Shown: positions 26,890-36,583, counted from the stretch's first letter. The stretch is DNA of 64,000 nt from JAPOUP01 sp965199865 (GCA_965199865.1 CBDATU010000009.1:62001-126000), one strand, 5' to 3'. The notes: generated from the sequence alone by a model not told the origin. Translations and numbers: made by a program.

Positions 26890-27765
26890 ATGGTAGATCA
26901 AAATGCCAATAGTGGAATGTCGAATTCCTCTAGCGAAACGCGCAGCATGAATCCGACGGAGCGAACGTTGCAGGTTTTGGAGTACATCATGGCCGCAGGG
27001 CCGGGCCCGGTGAAACAGGTGGACATCGCCCGCGACTGTGGATTGTCGCCCTCAACGCTCAATCGTATCATAAAGTCACTTTCGGACTGGGGTTATCTGT
27101 TCCGTACTAGCGAAAAATACTGTGTGCGCAATTTCCGACTAGAGCGGAACGTGCCGATGTCGGAACCCTATCTGGGTAAGCTCGATAGCACGATGCGGGA
27201 TCTCTCAGACCGGTTCGGTGTCTCCGCGGAAGTTGTGGTGGTGGCTGGTCACGAACTTCTCTGGCACTCCAAAACCGAACATCCCAACCCTAATGTGCTC
27301 ATCCGAGCGAATATCGGCTTTCGTCGCTCGCTCTACGAACTCGACATCCTGGCCCAACTCTATCTGAGCCGGATCGGTTGGGAGGAAGTCGAGGCGCGTT
27401 TCTACGTAGAAGGATTTTACGAAACCGTACGCCGTACGGGCCAGGAGACTCGCTGGTTGCCGGCAACATCGGTCAAGGATCGCTTGGACGCAATGCGTGG
27501 AGAGATCTTTGCGGCAGATCTTGAAGGCAACCATATGGGGATTCGCCGCTTTGCGACAGTGATCGAGGATCCCACCGGAAAATTCCTGCATCTGCTGACA
27601 CTTGCGGAGCCAGTAGGCAGGATTACGCATGAGAACGAATATCTCCAGCGCTATCGTAACGCGCTGCTCAAGGCTCGCGAAGACCTGTCAGAACTCGTTG
27701 TTACTGAGAAGGCCGTCAAACGACTGCGGCCAAAGCACCATGTCCTGCCACAACGGGGCGGATAG
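26890..27765 (+). CDS. IclR-family transcriptional regulator
   Basis: 291 aa. A winged helix-turn-helix (about 25-90, KQVDIARDCGLSPSTLNRII) precedes an IclR effector domain (about 95-270). It sits between sulfatase 2 and the importer genes in the same orientation, so it probably regulates this sulfatase/ABC operon in response to a released monomer. Start at the ATG with GGAG 9 nt upstream. A second ATG ten codons in is possible. No clear operator was spotted. Confidence 0.82.
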   Translation: MVDQNANSGMSNSSSETRSMNPTERTLQVLEYIMAAGPGPVKQVDIARDCGLSPSTLNRIIKSLSDWGYLFRTSEKYCVRNFRLERNVPMSEPYLGKLDSTMRDLSDRFGVSAEVVVVAGHELLWHSKTEHPNPNVLIRANIGFRRSLYELDILAQLYLSRIGWEEVEARFYVEGFYETVRRTGQETRWLPATSVKDRLDAMRGEIFAADLEGNHMGIRRFATVIEDPTGKFLHLLTLAEPVGRITHENEYLQRYRNALLKAREDLSELVVTEKAVKRLRPKHHVLPQRGG

Positions 27766-27799
27766 TCACCAGGGCAGGCATAAACCATTGGGAGGAATG

Positions 27800-29074
27800 A
27801 TGAAAACCCTATTTGCCACCGCGTTCATGGCCACACTGGTCGTCGGCGCACCAAATGCTCCGGCATTTGCGCAATCTGACGAAATCAACGTCGTGCTCTT
27901 CGGTATGCCTTACACCCGGGGCCTTCAAGCGCTTGCCGATGATTTCAAAGCAGAAACCGGCATCACAGCGAACATCGATGTGGTGGGACAGGATGTGTTC
28001 GAAAACCGCATCACGCTCTCCTTTTCCGGCGCAACTGGCGATATAGATGTTGTCCACACGCCTGTCATTCAGGTTCAGCGTTGGGTTGCCGCTGGCTGGT
28101 TAAAGGCTCTTACGGCCGAGGTTGATGCAATGCCTGTGAAGGATGAAATTCTCGCAGGTCCGCTTGATGCCTACCTGATCAATGGCGACCGCTGGGCTGT
28201 TCCGTTCATGGCTGGCACAGGCCTGATGACATACCGGAAGGACGTGTTGGATGCTGCAGGTCTTGACGTTCCAGAAACCTGGGAAGACATGCTGCAGGTC
28301 GCGGCGGCTGTACACAGCGACGAAACAGCCGCCATCGCAATGCGCGCCGCACCCGGGCAGGGCTTTAACATGTTCATTTTCCCGATGGTCATGCGTGCTT
28401 ATGGCGGTAAGTTCTTCGAGGACTACGCGGGCGGTGATCTGACGCCTGCAATCAATTCGCCTGAAAATCTCGAAGCGCTGAATATATACATCAAACTATT
28501 GAACGACTATGCGCCGCAGGGCGCTGGCAATTTCAACTTTGCCGAAGTCAATGCAGCCGCACAGAACGGTCAGATTGTGTTCGCCGTTGAAGGCACTGGC
28601 GTTGTTAGCCAGATCGTTGACCCGGAGAAGAGCAAATTTGCAGACCGAACCGGTCTAGCGCTGCCTCCGGGCGGTCCGGCGGGACGGTCCCCAGCGATTG
28701 CCGTTCACGGTCTTGGGGTTCCGGCGAGCGCCGAAAATCCTGAAGCCGCGGCCAAATTCATCGAATGGGCCGTCAGCAAGGAAACGGTCACCAAGATAGC
28801 ACTGTCGGAGCCATTTCCGGATTTCACCACCGGTTCTGTTGCGGACAACGAAGAGGTCATCGCGAAATACGCCGACGTCCACCCTGAGTTCCTGAAACTG
28901 CGTGTTGAAGCGCTGAACCTCGCGATCGGACATTATCGGCCGTTGCTACCCGAGTGGCCAGCCTTGGGCGCGGCTATCGGTGAAAACATCAATGCCGCCA
29001 TCAACAGATTGGTATCACCGGAAGATGCGTTGGCTGCCGCCGAGCAGGAAATGGCAGACATTCTGGGTAACTAG
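27800..29074 (+). CDS. Extracellular solute-binding protein (family 1) of a sugar ABC importer
   Basis: 424 aa with a signal peptide ending near AFAQ. The fold is that of MalE/UgpB-type receptors (AGTGLMTYRKDVLDAAGL, VPETWEDMLQ, an AVEGTGV strand and a C-terminal EPFPDF region). Two adjacent ATGs follow GGGAGG; the second (27800) has the better spacing. It is followed by two permease genes and embedded among sulfatase genes, so a sulfated carbohydrate or sulfate ester is the likely ligand. That is inference. Confidence 0.87.
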   Translation: MKTLFATAFMATLVVGAPNAPAFAQSDEINVVLFGMPYTRGLQALADDFKAETGITANIDVVGQDVFENRITLSFSGATGDIDVVHTPVIQVQRWVAAGWLKALTAEVDAMPVKDEILAGPLDAYLINGDRWAVPFMAGTGLMTYRKDVLDAAGLDVPETWEDMLQVAAAVHSDETAAIAMRAAPGQGFNMFIFPMVMRAYGGKFFEDYAGGDLTPAINSPENLEALNIYIKLLNDYAPQGAGNFNFAEVNAAAQNGQIVFAVEGTGVVSQIVDPEKSKFADRTGLALPPGGPAGRSPAIAVHGLGVPASAENPEAAAKFIEWAVSKETVTKIALSEPFPDFTTGSVADNEEVIAKYADVHPEFLKLRVEALNLAIGHYRPLLPEWPALGAAIGENINAAINRLVSPEDALAAAEQEMADILGN

Positions 29075-29141
29075 CCCCTATCCCAAAGCGTGCCCGGTGG
29101 GTCGATGACCGACCGGGCGGCGAGCAGACTCAATTCCGTCG

Positions 29142-30038
29142 ATGGCAATACATGCAACCAAACAACTTGGCGCCACGTCGGAACTCGAACGCGGCTACCG
29201 CTGGATGGTTTTCCCCGCCGTGCTGGCGGTTGGTCTGTTCGCGGTCGTTCCCTTGGCGGGGATGCTGGCACTCGCTTTCAGCGATTATCACCTGATTCGG
29301 GGCACAGACCGGGACTTTGGATTTCACAATTTTGTCCGTCTCGCCTCCGATCAACGTTTGCTCAATTCGATCTATGTGATGGCGGTGCTGTCATTCTTTG
29401 GTGTTGCCGCTCAGGTTCTGATCGGTACTGGCGTCGCGGTAGGGCTTCATAGGATCGTCGGCAAGTGGCGCTTCGGCCGCGTTCTGTTCCTCCTACCTTA
29501 CGCGGTTCCACATGTGGCGGTCGCCCTGATCTGGCTGTCGTTGTTCACGCCGACGCTGTCGCCAATCAATGCGTTTTTTGACCTGTTTGGCATCACGGTT
29601 CCGGCTTTCCTCACCACCCAGAATGGGGCGATGTTCGCGATCATCGTTGCTGACACATGGACCAATTTTCCCTTTGCGATGCTGATCATTTTGGCAGCGC
29701 TGCAAGGCATTTCGACCGAACTTGACGAGGCAGCCGCGCTCGACGGAGCAACACGCGTCAATACGTTCATATTCATCACACTGCCGCTGTTGGTGCCGGC
29801 TTTGCTAATGGTCACGCTGTTTCGGTTCATCGACTCGCTAAAGCACTTCCCAATGATTTTTGTAATCACCAAGGGTGGTCCCGGACGTTCAACACAGGCA
29901 ACAAACTTTTATGCCTATGTTCAGACCTTCCAGAATTCCAACGTCGCCTATGGCGCGTCCATTGCCGTCTTGCTGTTCATTCTGGCCGCGGTGATCAGCT
30001 ATTATGTCGCACGTCTCAATCAGCGGTTGTCGTCGTGA
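29142..30038 (+). CDS. Sugar ABC transporter permease (MalF/UgpA-like)
   Basis: 298 aa with six predicted helices and the EAA loop LDEAAALDGATRVNTFIFI near residue 197. It partners the permease encoded from 30035, whose GTG start overlaps this stop. No strong Shine-Dalgarno is seen, and the 66-nt gap after the binding-protein gene may hold a stem for differential expression. Confidence 0.88.
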   Translation: MAIHATKQLGATSELERGYRWMVFPAVLAVGLFAVVPLAGMLALAFSDYHLIRGTDRDFGFHNFVRLASDQRLLNSIYVMAVLSFFGVAAQVLIGTGVAVGLHRIVGKWRFGRVLFLLPYAVPHVAVALIWLSLFTPTLSPINAFFDLFGITVPAFLTTQNGAMFAIIVADTWTNFPFAMLIILAALQGISTELDEAAALDGATRVNTFIFITLPLLVPALLMVTLFRFIDSLKHFPMIFVITKGGPGRSTQATNFYAYVQTFQNSNVAYGASIAVLLFILAAVISYYVARLNQRLSS

Positions 30039-30865
30039 TCGACCGTAGCCCCGCCTTCCGCGCCAAGAAGGCGCTTGGTATCGGAGGAATGCTGATTTTA
30101 CTCGGCTTTGCCGCATTCCCGACGGTGTGGGCTCTGGTCCTTTCATTCCGCGAACAGTCCTCGATTTTTGAGCCAATCTGGGAAAGCCCACTGGCGATCA
30201 CACTGGACAATTACTTTAGTATTGCACGATCCGACTTTCCCCGTGCTCTGATGAACAGTTTTATCACGGCAGGCGCGTCCACAGCGTTTGCAATGCTCGT
30301 AGGAGTACCTGCAGGGTTCGCCTTGGCCAAATCCCGTGTATCGAGAAAATTTATCGCGTCATGGATACTCCTATTGCTGCGCATGGCACCACCAGTGGGA
30401 TTTGTAATCCCGCTATTCCTGCTCTACGTGAATGCAGGATTGATCGACACCTATATCGGGTTGATCATCGCCTATATGACACTGACCCTTCCCCTTATCG
30501 TCTGGTCAATGTGGAATTCGTTCTCGCAGGTCCCGGACGAGCTAATCGAGGCCGCAATTATGGACGGAGCGCCGTTGATCAAGGCATTTCTCCTAGTGGC
30601 GCTTCCTGCCGCGCTGCCGGGTGCAGTCGCAGCAGCAATCCTTGGCTTTCTCATCGCCTGGAACGATTTCTTTTACGCGTTGATCATTACGCGGTCGTCG
30701 ACGAGCACGGCACCAGTTGCGGTTATGAATTTCATCTCGTTTGACAGCGTCGATTGGGGGTCGATTGCGGTCGCCAGCATTGCCCTCACCCTACCGATCC
30801 TACCACTGATGGCGATTGCCAACCGCTATATCGTTCAATCGCTCTCCGGTGCAGTCAAAGGATGA
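30035..30865 (+). CDS. Sugar ABC transporter permease (MalG/UgpE-like)
   Basis: 276 aa with six predicted helices. EAA loop LIEAAIMDGAPLIKAFLLVA near residue 172. GTG start codon overlapping the previous stop (GTGA), and the stop overlaps the ATG of sulfatase 3 (ATGA), a tightly coupled operon. Its dedicated ATPase appears decayed (32364-32940). Confidence 0.88.
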   Translation: MIDRSPAFRAKKALGIGGMLILLGFAAFPTVWALVLSFREQSSIFEPIWESPLAITLDNYFSIARSDFPRALMNSFITAGASTAFAMLVGVPAGFALAKSRVSRKFIASWILLLLRMAPPVGFVIPLFLLYVNAGLIDTYIGLIIAYMTLTLPLIVWSMWNSFSQVPDELIEAAIMDGAPLIKAFLLVALPAALPGAVAAAILGFLIAWNDFFYALIITRSSTSTAPVAVMNFISFDSVDWGSIAVASIALTLPILPLMAIANRYIVQSLSGAVKG

Positions 30866-32367
30866 CCATGTTGAACCGACCAAATTTCGTCTTTATCCTG
30901 ACCGACCAGCAGCGCTACGACACGATCGCGGCTCTGGGTTTCGATCATATGATTACCCCGGCCCTGGACCGGCTGGTCCAGCGCGGCACCGCATTTGAAA
31001 ACATGTACATCACGTCGCCCTCCTGCGCACCTTCGCGGGCTTCTCTTTTTTCGGGTGTCTATCCACACACCAATGGCGTTTTCAGAAATGACGAGCCCTG
31101 GAACTACTGCTGGGTCAAGGATCTTGCGGAAGCTGGATATCATACAGTTAACGTTGGCAAAATGCACACGATGCCCGTAGAGGGCGCATTCGGCTTTCAT
31201 GAGCGACATGTCGTTGAAAACAAGGACCGCGACCATCCCAGTCTGCCATTTTACCTGGACAACTGGGACAAGGCCTATTTTCTGCGTGAACTGGACAAGC
31301 CATCGCGCGTCACACAGCGCCGACGCTCTGACTACAACGAGCTTCTGGGAGCCTGGACCTGGGAGCATGACGAGCGACTGCATCCCGACGTCTTCGTCGG
31401 CCAAATGGCCTGTTGGTGGCTTGATCGCTACACCGGAAACGAGCCATTCTTTTTGCAGGTGGGATTGCCAGGGCCGCACCCGCCTTACGATCCGACTCAA
31501 GAGTACCTTGATATGTATAGTGGTCGGGACCTGCCTGAACCTATCCCAACGGATGCAGAGGTCCAGCCCGAGGCGTTGCGGAAACTTCGCGACCATCACC
31601 TAAACGATGATGCCGACGGAATCGTTCATCTCGAAAATCCCAACCCGGAACAGTCAAGGCGGCAACGCGCACATTATTACGCCAACGTCACGATGATCGA
31701 CAAACAGGTGGGCGAGATAATCGGGGCGTTGAAACGACGAGGGGTACTCGACGACACGATAATCATTTTTACATCCGATCATGGCGACTGCCTGGGGGAT
31801 CACGGACATTCGCAAAAATGGAACATGTACGAGTCGACCGTTCACGTTCCCGCCTTGATATCCAACCCCGGGCGCATCCCTGAAGGCCGACGCGTTACCG
31901 ATCTGGTGGCGCTTTTCGATTTTGCGCCAACAATCCTCGAATTCGCCGGAATAGAGGTTCCGTCGTGGATGGAAGCGACATCATTGCAGCGATATCTTGG
32001 CGAAGGTCCGGCCCCGGTGCGCCAGCGGGTCTACGCAGAGCATTCCAATGACAATCTACTAACCGGCACCCGCTGCATGACGATGATTCGGGACGGTGCG
32101 ATGAAGCTCGTTCATTTCGTCGATTCGGAAAAAGGCATGCTGTTCGATCTTGAAAACGATCCAGATGAAAGGACAAACCTATGGGACGATCCGGCCCATT
32201 CCAGGACCTGCGACTGGTTGATTGATGAAATCCTCAAATGGCGTTTGGAAAGCAGCCTGAAAACGCAGGGGTTCATCAAGGCCTGCATACACGGCTCTCA
32301 ATCCATGATGTCCCCGCCGGAAAGACTGGCACGAGGCCAGCACCGCGAAGGCAACAGACTGAAATGA
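30862..32367 (+). CDS. Sulfatase (formylglycine, Cys type)
   Basis: About 501 aa. Metal motif LTDQQRYD (D15), formylglycine site C55-A-P-S-R59, PGPHPPYDP and TSDHGDCLGDHG. The last block is typical of choline-sulfatase-like and heparan-type S1 enzymes. No signal peptide. The ATG overlaps the upstream permease stop, and the TGA overlaps the ATG of the ABC ATPase remnant, so the ancestral order was binding protein-permease-permease-sulfatase-ATPase. Substrate unknown; an imported sulfated sugar is inferred. Confidence 0.88.
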   Translation: MTMLNRPNFVFILTDQQRYDTIAALGFDHMITPALDRLVQRGTAFENMYITSPSCAPSRASLFSGVYPHTNGVFRNDEPWNYCWVKDLAEAGYHTVNVGKMHTMPVEGAFGFHERHVVENKDRDHPSLPFYLDNWDKAYFLRELDKPSRVTQRRRSDYNELLGAWTWEHDERLHPDVFVGQMACWWLDRYTGNEPFFLQVGLPGPHPPYDPTQEYLDMYSGRDLPEPIPTDAEVQPEALRKLRDHHLNDDADGIVHLENPNPEQSRRQRAHYYANVTMIDKQVGEIIGALKRRGVLDDTIIIFTSDHGDCLGDHGHSQKWNMYESTVHVPALISNPGRIPEGRRVTDLVALFDFAPTILEFAGIEVPSWMEATSLQRYLGEGPAPVRQRVYAEHSNDNLLTGTRCMTMIRDGAMKLVHFVDSEKGMLFDLENDPDERTNLWDDPAHSRTCDWLIDEILKWRLESSLKTQGFIKACIHGSQSMMSPPERLARGQHREGNRLK

Positions 32368-32940
32368 GACGAATCCATCTTAGGAACGTGAGGACGGACT
32401 TTGGCGACATCACAGCCGTCCCGCCATTGAGCCTAACCGTCTGAGAAGGCGAATTTGCGGCTTTCTTCGGTTCGCCGATCCATCGGAGTGAAGGAAATCC
32501 ACCCGCTTTGTCTGATTGCGAGGCTGGAAGATGATACAGCCAGGAAAATTGAAATCGATGTAAAGGACATGGCGAGCACGCCTCCTGCCAGATGCGGTCT
32601 AACCATGGCCTTCCACAGTAACGTGCTCCATCCGCACATGACCGTATGAAAGAACCTCGCGTTTCCGATGCGCATGGCCAAACTGCCGCTCCAAGAGCAG
32701 GAAAGACGGATCGAAGCGGTCACCAAAGCGCTGAACCTCGACGATTATCTTGATCGGCGATAAAGGATTGCTTGAATTGAGCACCTTCCAGGGGCCGGAA
32801 GCCGTTGGCTATGGTGTGCGCAACTAGAGTTCGTCCGGAACATATTGCGTTTCGACTGAAAACGGCAAATAGACGGGAAGGTCGTGTCGCGAATTTGGTG
32901 GAAATTCGAAAACGGTGTAATCTCCGGGTGAACATGGTTT
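32364..32940 (+). pseudogene. Decayed ABC transporter ATPase (UgpC/MalK class)
   Basis: Begins with MRRIHLRNVRTDFGDITAV, the usual N-terminus of a UgpC-like ATPase, and hits TGA after SLTV. Recognisable debris continues: EGEFAAFFGSP in place of Walker A (not functional), ARLEDDTARKIEIDVKDM, a Q-loop area AFHSNVLHPHMTV then a stop, and NLAFPMRMAKLP plus ALNLDDYLDRR. The signature and Walker B region is deleted. VRPEHIAFRLKTANRREG from the C-terminal regulatory domain is still readable near 32830. It should have powered the importer at 27.8-30.9 kb, so that importer must borrow another ATPase or be dead. Confidence 0.8.
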
Positions 32941-32947
32941 CCTCCGA

Positions 32948-33190
32948 TCAGGCGGCGAGGTCAAGGGCGACGGGCCCGGCCGGCAGGGACATCGTCTGCC
33001 AGCCGTCAACCTTTCGCAACCGGATCTGACCCGATGCCAGGAGCGCCCAGAGCAGCATGGGCACCGTCTCCGCGCAGGGCAGCAGGGTCTGGGTCTTTAT
33101 CCGCCTCCAGAACTCGCCGTTGAGCCTCTCGATGGCGTTGGTCGTCCGCGCCGATCTCCACTGCGACGGGTCGAGCCGGTAGCCCCGGCC
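32948..33190 (-). pseudogene. 3' fragment of an IS256-family (Mutator) transposase
   Basis: Reading from 33190 to the TGA at 32950-32948 the frame gives GYRLDPSQWRSARTTNAIER, LNGEFWRRIKTQTLLPCAE and a tail ending PVALDLAA, the characteristic end of IS256-type transposases. The 5' part is absent: the gene stops at the target duplication of IS4 copy 2, and beyond that element lies an IS30 fragment instead. Confidence 0.8.
33182..33190. repeat. Target-site duplication of IS4 copy 2 (left)
   Basis: GCCCCGGCC, repeated exactly at 35628-35636. Confidence 0.9.
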
Positions 33191-35627
33191 ATGTCACTAT
33201 ATATTAGTTGATTCCATAGGTCGCCCGTGCTACCTGATTCGCATGCAGGTCGGGATGCGCCATTTCGGGGAGGAAACGGTCGGGTGGCTGAGGTCCGCGG
33301 CGGCGGCGGGAGCCGGACGGCGCAGTCTGGCGGCGGGGCTGTGCGAGCGCGAGGACTGGACCAACGCCGCCGGAGCGCCGTGCCTCGCTTCCGCCCGGCT
33401 GGCCCTGCCGAAGATCGCGGAGCGCTACGGCATCACCCTGCCGCAGGCCGGATCGCCGGTGGCTCCCGGCAGACCGCTGCCGGAGCATCCCGACGTCCGG
33501 TTCTCCGGCACGCTCGCGGAGCTCGGCGGTGTCGGGCTGGAGATGGCGGAGACGGCGGAGGAGCGGCGCGCCCTGCGGGGGATGATGGAGAGCCACCATC
33601 CCCGGGGCGACCCGTCCAATCCCGGCGCTCTCCTCTTCTACTGGATCAGCAGCGAACGCCTGGGGCGCGTCGGCGGGCTCTGCTTTCACGCGGCCAACTG
33701 GCACCAGAGGGCACGGGACGCCTACATCGGCTGGAGCGGCCGGGAGCGGATGGCGAAGCTGGGGCTGCTGGTGCAGAACTCCAGGTTCCTGATCCTGCCG
33801 GGCGTGGAGGTCCCGCACCTGGCCAGCCACGTTCTGGGGCTGGCGGCAAGGCGGCTTCCCGATGACTGGGAGAGGCTGCACGGCGTCCGTCCGGCGATGG
33901 CCTTCACCTATGTCGGCGCGGAGCGCCCCGGCACGGCCTACGCGGCGGCCGGATGGGAGTTCGCCGGGACCACCTCCGGCCATCCTCCCGGCCACCGCCG
34001 GGAGGGAGCGGAGGCCTGCGGCGTCTGGATGAGGCCGCTGGATCCGGACTGGCGCGACCGCATGTGCCGCGGGCCGGAGACGCCGCGCTGGCTGGGCCCG
34101 GCCCCGGCGATCCCGGAGGACGCCGACTGGGCGGACCTGGAGTTCGGGCCGGTCGGCCATCCCGACGGACGGGTGCGCAGCCGGATCCTGGCCATGGGGA
34201 GGGCCTGGGAGACCCGGCCCGGTGAGCCGGTCGCCGTTGTCTTCGCCGGAAAAAAGGATCAGGGTGCGGCCTACAGGCTGCTTTCCAACCCCAGGGTGAG
34301 CATGGACGACATCATCGAGAGCCACCGCATGGCCACGCTCCAGCGCTGCCGGGCGGAGACGGAGGTCCTGGCCATCCAGGACACCACGATGCTGGACTTT
34401 TCCGGCCTGAAGGGCTCCACGGGCGGTCTGGCGAAGCTCGGCGGCGGCGGATCGGGCAGCGTCGGCATCCCGGCGCACGTGACGCTGGCGGTGTCGGCCT
34501 CCGGCCGCGGCCTCGGGGTGCTGGCCATCGACGCCAGCTTCCGGGAGGGCGTCACCGTGAAGGCCGACCGCAGGCGCGGAGGCACGGGGCGGGCGGAGAC
34601 GGAACCGGACAGGGCGGCGGAGACGGAGACGCCCGACGGTGGCAGCGAGAGCCGCCGCTGGCTGGAGAGCCTGGCCCTGGCGCAGGAGGTCGGGAGGACC
34701 AGCCCTGGAACCCGGATGGTCACCGTCTGCGACCGCGAGGGCGACATATGGGACATGTTCGAGGCCCAGGCGGAAGACCCCGCCGCGGCCGGGCTGCTTG
34801 TGCGCTCCAGCGCCTCGACCCGCCGCTCCGTCATCGCCGGCGGTGAGGTGGTGGACCTCATGGAGCACGTCTCCGGGCTGCCCGCCGCCGGGACGCGCGT
34901 CGTCCACGTCGCGGCGCGCGGCGGGATCACCGGGTCGCGTGGGCGGAAGGCCGTGAGGGCCCGCCCGGCGCGGACCGCGGAGACGGAGATCCGCGTCGCA
35001 CGCGTCGAGCTGAAGGCCCCCGGACGGAGCCGCCAGACCCTGCCGGTCACCGCGGTGCTCGCCAGCGAGACCACCACGCCGCCGAAGGGCGGCCGGCGGC
35101 TGTCCTGGCTGCTGCTGTCCAGCGACGCGAAGCCCGACCTCCAGGGCGCCATCGACACCGTCAGGCGCTACGAAACAGGATGGACCATCGAGGAATATTT
35201 CAGGACCCTGAAACAGTGCACCCGCATCGAGGACCGCCAGCTCGACGAGGCCGACGACCTCCGGTGCTGCCTCGCCTTCGACGCCGTCACCGCATGGCGC
35301 GTGTTCGACATCCAGCGCGCCGCGAAGGCCGAGCCCGACCGGCCCGCCCTTGATTTCCTGGACGAGGACGAGCTCACCGCCCTCTGGATCGGACTGGAGG
35401 ATTACGGCTTCAGGGACGCCCGGGCCCCGCCCTTCGACGGCTTCACCATCCGCGAGGCCGCCATCGACATCGGCCGCTACGTCGGCTTCATCCCCTCGAA
35501 ACGCCAGCCCCTGCCGGGGACGCAGAAAATGTGGAAAGGCATGAAATACCTCCTCCAGGCAACCGCATTCTACAGGGCCTTCAGAAGCCGGGGCCCGCTC
35601 AGGGAGTCAACAGTGCTATAGTGACAT
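33191..35627 (+). mobile_element. IS4-family insertion sequence, copy 2 (2437 bp, DruA-domain transposase)
   Basis: Ends ATGTCACTATA and (right, read inward) ATGTCACTATA, then an imperfect inverted repeat to about 24 bp (GTTGA-TCC kept on both sides). Flanked by the 9-bp duplication GCCCCGGCC. Same length as the other two copies. Its left end resembles copy 3 and differs from copy 1. Its last 120 bp of coding sequence differ from both. Confidence 0.93.
33243..35621 (+). CDS. IS4-family transposase with N-terminal DruA-like domain, copy 2
   Basis: 792 aa, same organisation as copy 1: DruA-like domain about 85-255, DDE residues D380, D497, E650. Like copy 1 it has YETGW, with Gly at the YREK arginine position 646. 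The C-terminal 45 residues diverge (ending RGPLRESTVL, against PPESPEG in the other two). The TAG stop at 35619-35621 lies in the right inverted repeat. Confidence 0.92.
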   Translation: MQVGMRHFGEETVGWLRSAAAAGAGRRSLAAGLCEREDWTNAAGAPCLASARLALPKIAERYGITLPQAGSPVAPGRPLPEHPDVRFSGTLAELGGVGLEMAETAEERRALRGMMESHHPRGDPSNPGALLFYWISSERLGRVGGLCFHAANWHQRARDAYIGWSGRERMAKLGLLVQNSRFLILPGVEVPHLASHVLGLAARRLPDDWERLHGVRPAMAFTYVGAERPGTAYAAAGWEFAGTTSGHPPGHRREGAEACGVWMRPLDPDWRDRMCRGPETPRWLGPAPAIPEDADWADLEFGPVGHPDGRVRSRILAMGRAWETRPGEPVAVVFAGKKDQGAAYRLLSNPRVSMDDIIESHRMATLQRCRAETEVLAIQDTTMLDFSGLKGSTGGLAKLGGGGSGSVGIPAHVTLAVSASGRGLGVLAIDASFREGVTVKADRRRGGTGRAETEPDRAAETETPDGGSESRRWLESLALAQEVGRTSPGTRMVTVCDREGDIWDMFEAQAEDPAAAGLLVRSSASTRRSVIAGGEVVDLMEHVSGLPAAGTRVVHVAARGGITGSRGRKAVRARPARTAETEIRVARVELKAPGRSRQTLPVTAVLASETTTPPKGGRRLSWLLLSSDAKPDLQGAIDTVRRYETGWTIEEYFRTLKQCTRIEDRQLDEADDLRCCLAFDAVTAWRVFDIQRAAKAEPDRPALDFLDEDELTALWIGLEDYGFRDARAPPFDGFTIREAAIDIGRYVGFIPSKRQPLPGTQKMWKGMKYLLQATAFYRAFRSRGPLRESTVL

Positions 35628-35636
35628 GCCCCGGCC
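35628..35636. repeat. Target-site duplication of IS4 copy 2 (right)
   Basis: GCCCCGGCC, identical to 33182-33190. Confidence 0.9.
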
Positions 35637-35803
35637 CCGCTGTTGCGTCGGATCTCCCGTGATATCACGGAGGGACACCGCCCGGGCTGCCGAGCGATGG
35701 CTCCCTGAGAAAGCCCGTTTTTCCTCAGGGTCAGGATCAGGCATCCATCACTGTGGGTCAGGTGGTGGTGGTCGGATAGCATGGCGCTCTTCCTTTTGCA
35801 CAC
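35637..35803 (-). pseudogene. 5' fragment of an IS30-family transposase
   Basis: From the ATG at 35803 the frame encodes HLTHSDGCLILTLRKNGLSQ, GAIARQPGRCPSVISREIRR and NSGAG, the helix-turn-helix start of IS30 transposases. It ends at the IS4 copy 2 target site. The rest of the IS30 gene is missing, and the sequence that would follow if IS4 were removed belongs to the IS256 fragment. Confidence 0.75.
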
Positions 35804-36283
35804 AGGGAACTGTCGCTTCCGCCTGACCGACCCGCAACATACTGCGCCGACCCGGGAGGATTCCGCTATCGAAAGTGTCGCACCTCAGGGTGGAACGGGG
35901 ACCCTCAATCCAGTGCAGATTCAAAGGTTTGGCGGGCAGAGTCTATAAACCGACTGAGACACCTGAATGTTGGGGTGTTTTCGAAAAGGCTAGGTCGGAT
36001 ATCCGGTACGGTCGACTTTATAGGGAAGCAATTTGGTGGAAAGCCATGTCGCAGTTCCACGGGTGGCGGTTTATGGCCGCTATTGGGAGCGCGTGCATTG
36101 AGTGGAGCAAATACAAAATCGATACTGACGAGCGTAGGATCGTCTCTAGGCTGGCCGCTGCCAACACATGGGCCAACGAATCCGACTTATGCGACATATT
36201 CATCATATTCCTTAGGTCGCCGTAATTGTTTGCTCCTAGCCTGAACCCTGCTTCATGCCGGTGTAGAACCTGCAGTGGATAGC
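35804..36283. other. No recognisable gene
   Basis: Short open frames only, without family signals. The flanking transposase fragments suggest this is more IS debris. Confidence 0.5.
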
Positions 36284-36440
36284 ATGCTGGAAGCCATCGC
36301 GAAAACGCTCAAGCGCACAGCGTTTGCTTGAGCCCACTACTTGATGCCACATCCGTGTCTTCGTTGACGGAAGCCTGGGTCGAAGACCATAACAACAACC
36401 ATCCACAAAGGGCTGAGATGGCGCTCAGCTCAGGAGTTGA
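36284..36440 (+). pseudogene. C-terminal remnant of an IS3-family transposase
   Basis: MLEAIAKTLKR resembles the EAFVKTLKRDY block of the rve domain. After one frame change, PLLDATSVSSLTEAWVEDHN and NNHPQRAEMALSS resemble the usual WIEDYNxxHPHSALGMRSP end. The rest is gone. 36441-36583 has no gene. Confidence 0.6.
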
Positions 36441-36583
36441 TCAGGGTAAAGCCGAAACAGCCCATCTCTCCAGTGAAGCAGGGTCTGGTTCGCACATGAA
36501 GTTTACCCTAGTCTTCGCTCGACTGATCCAGCGTTCCGAACTGGACCGAGACTACTTTGCCCCACCCGAAAAGGAGACATGCG

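Noticed and set aside
30754..30861. Upstream extension of sulfatase 3
   Set aside because: Lies wholly inside the permease gene; the ATGA overlap gives a natural coupled start at 30862.
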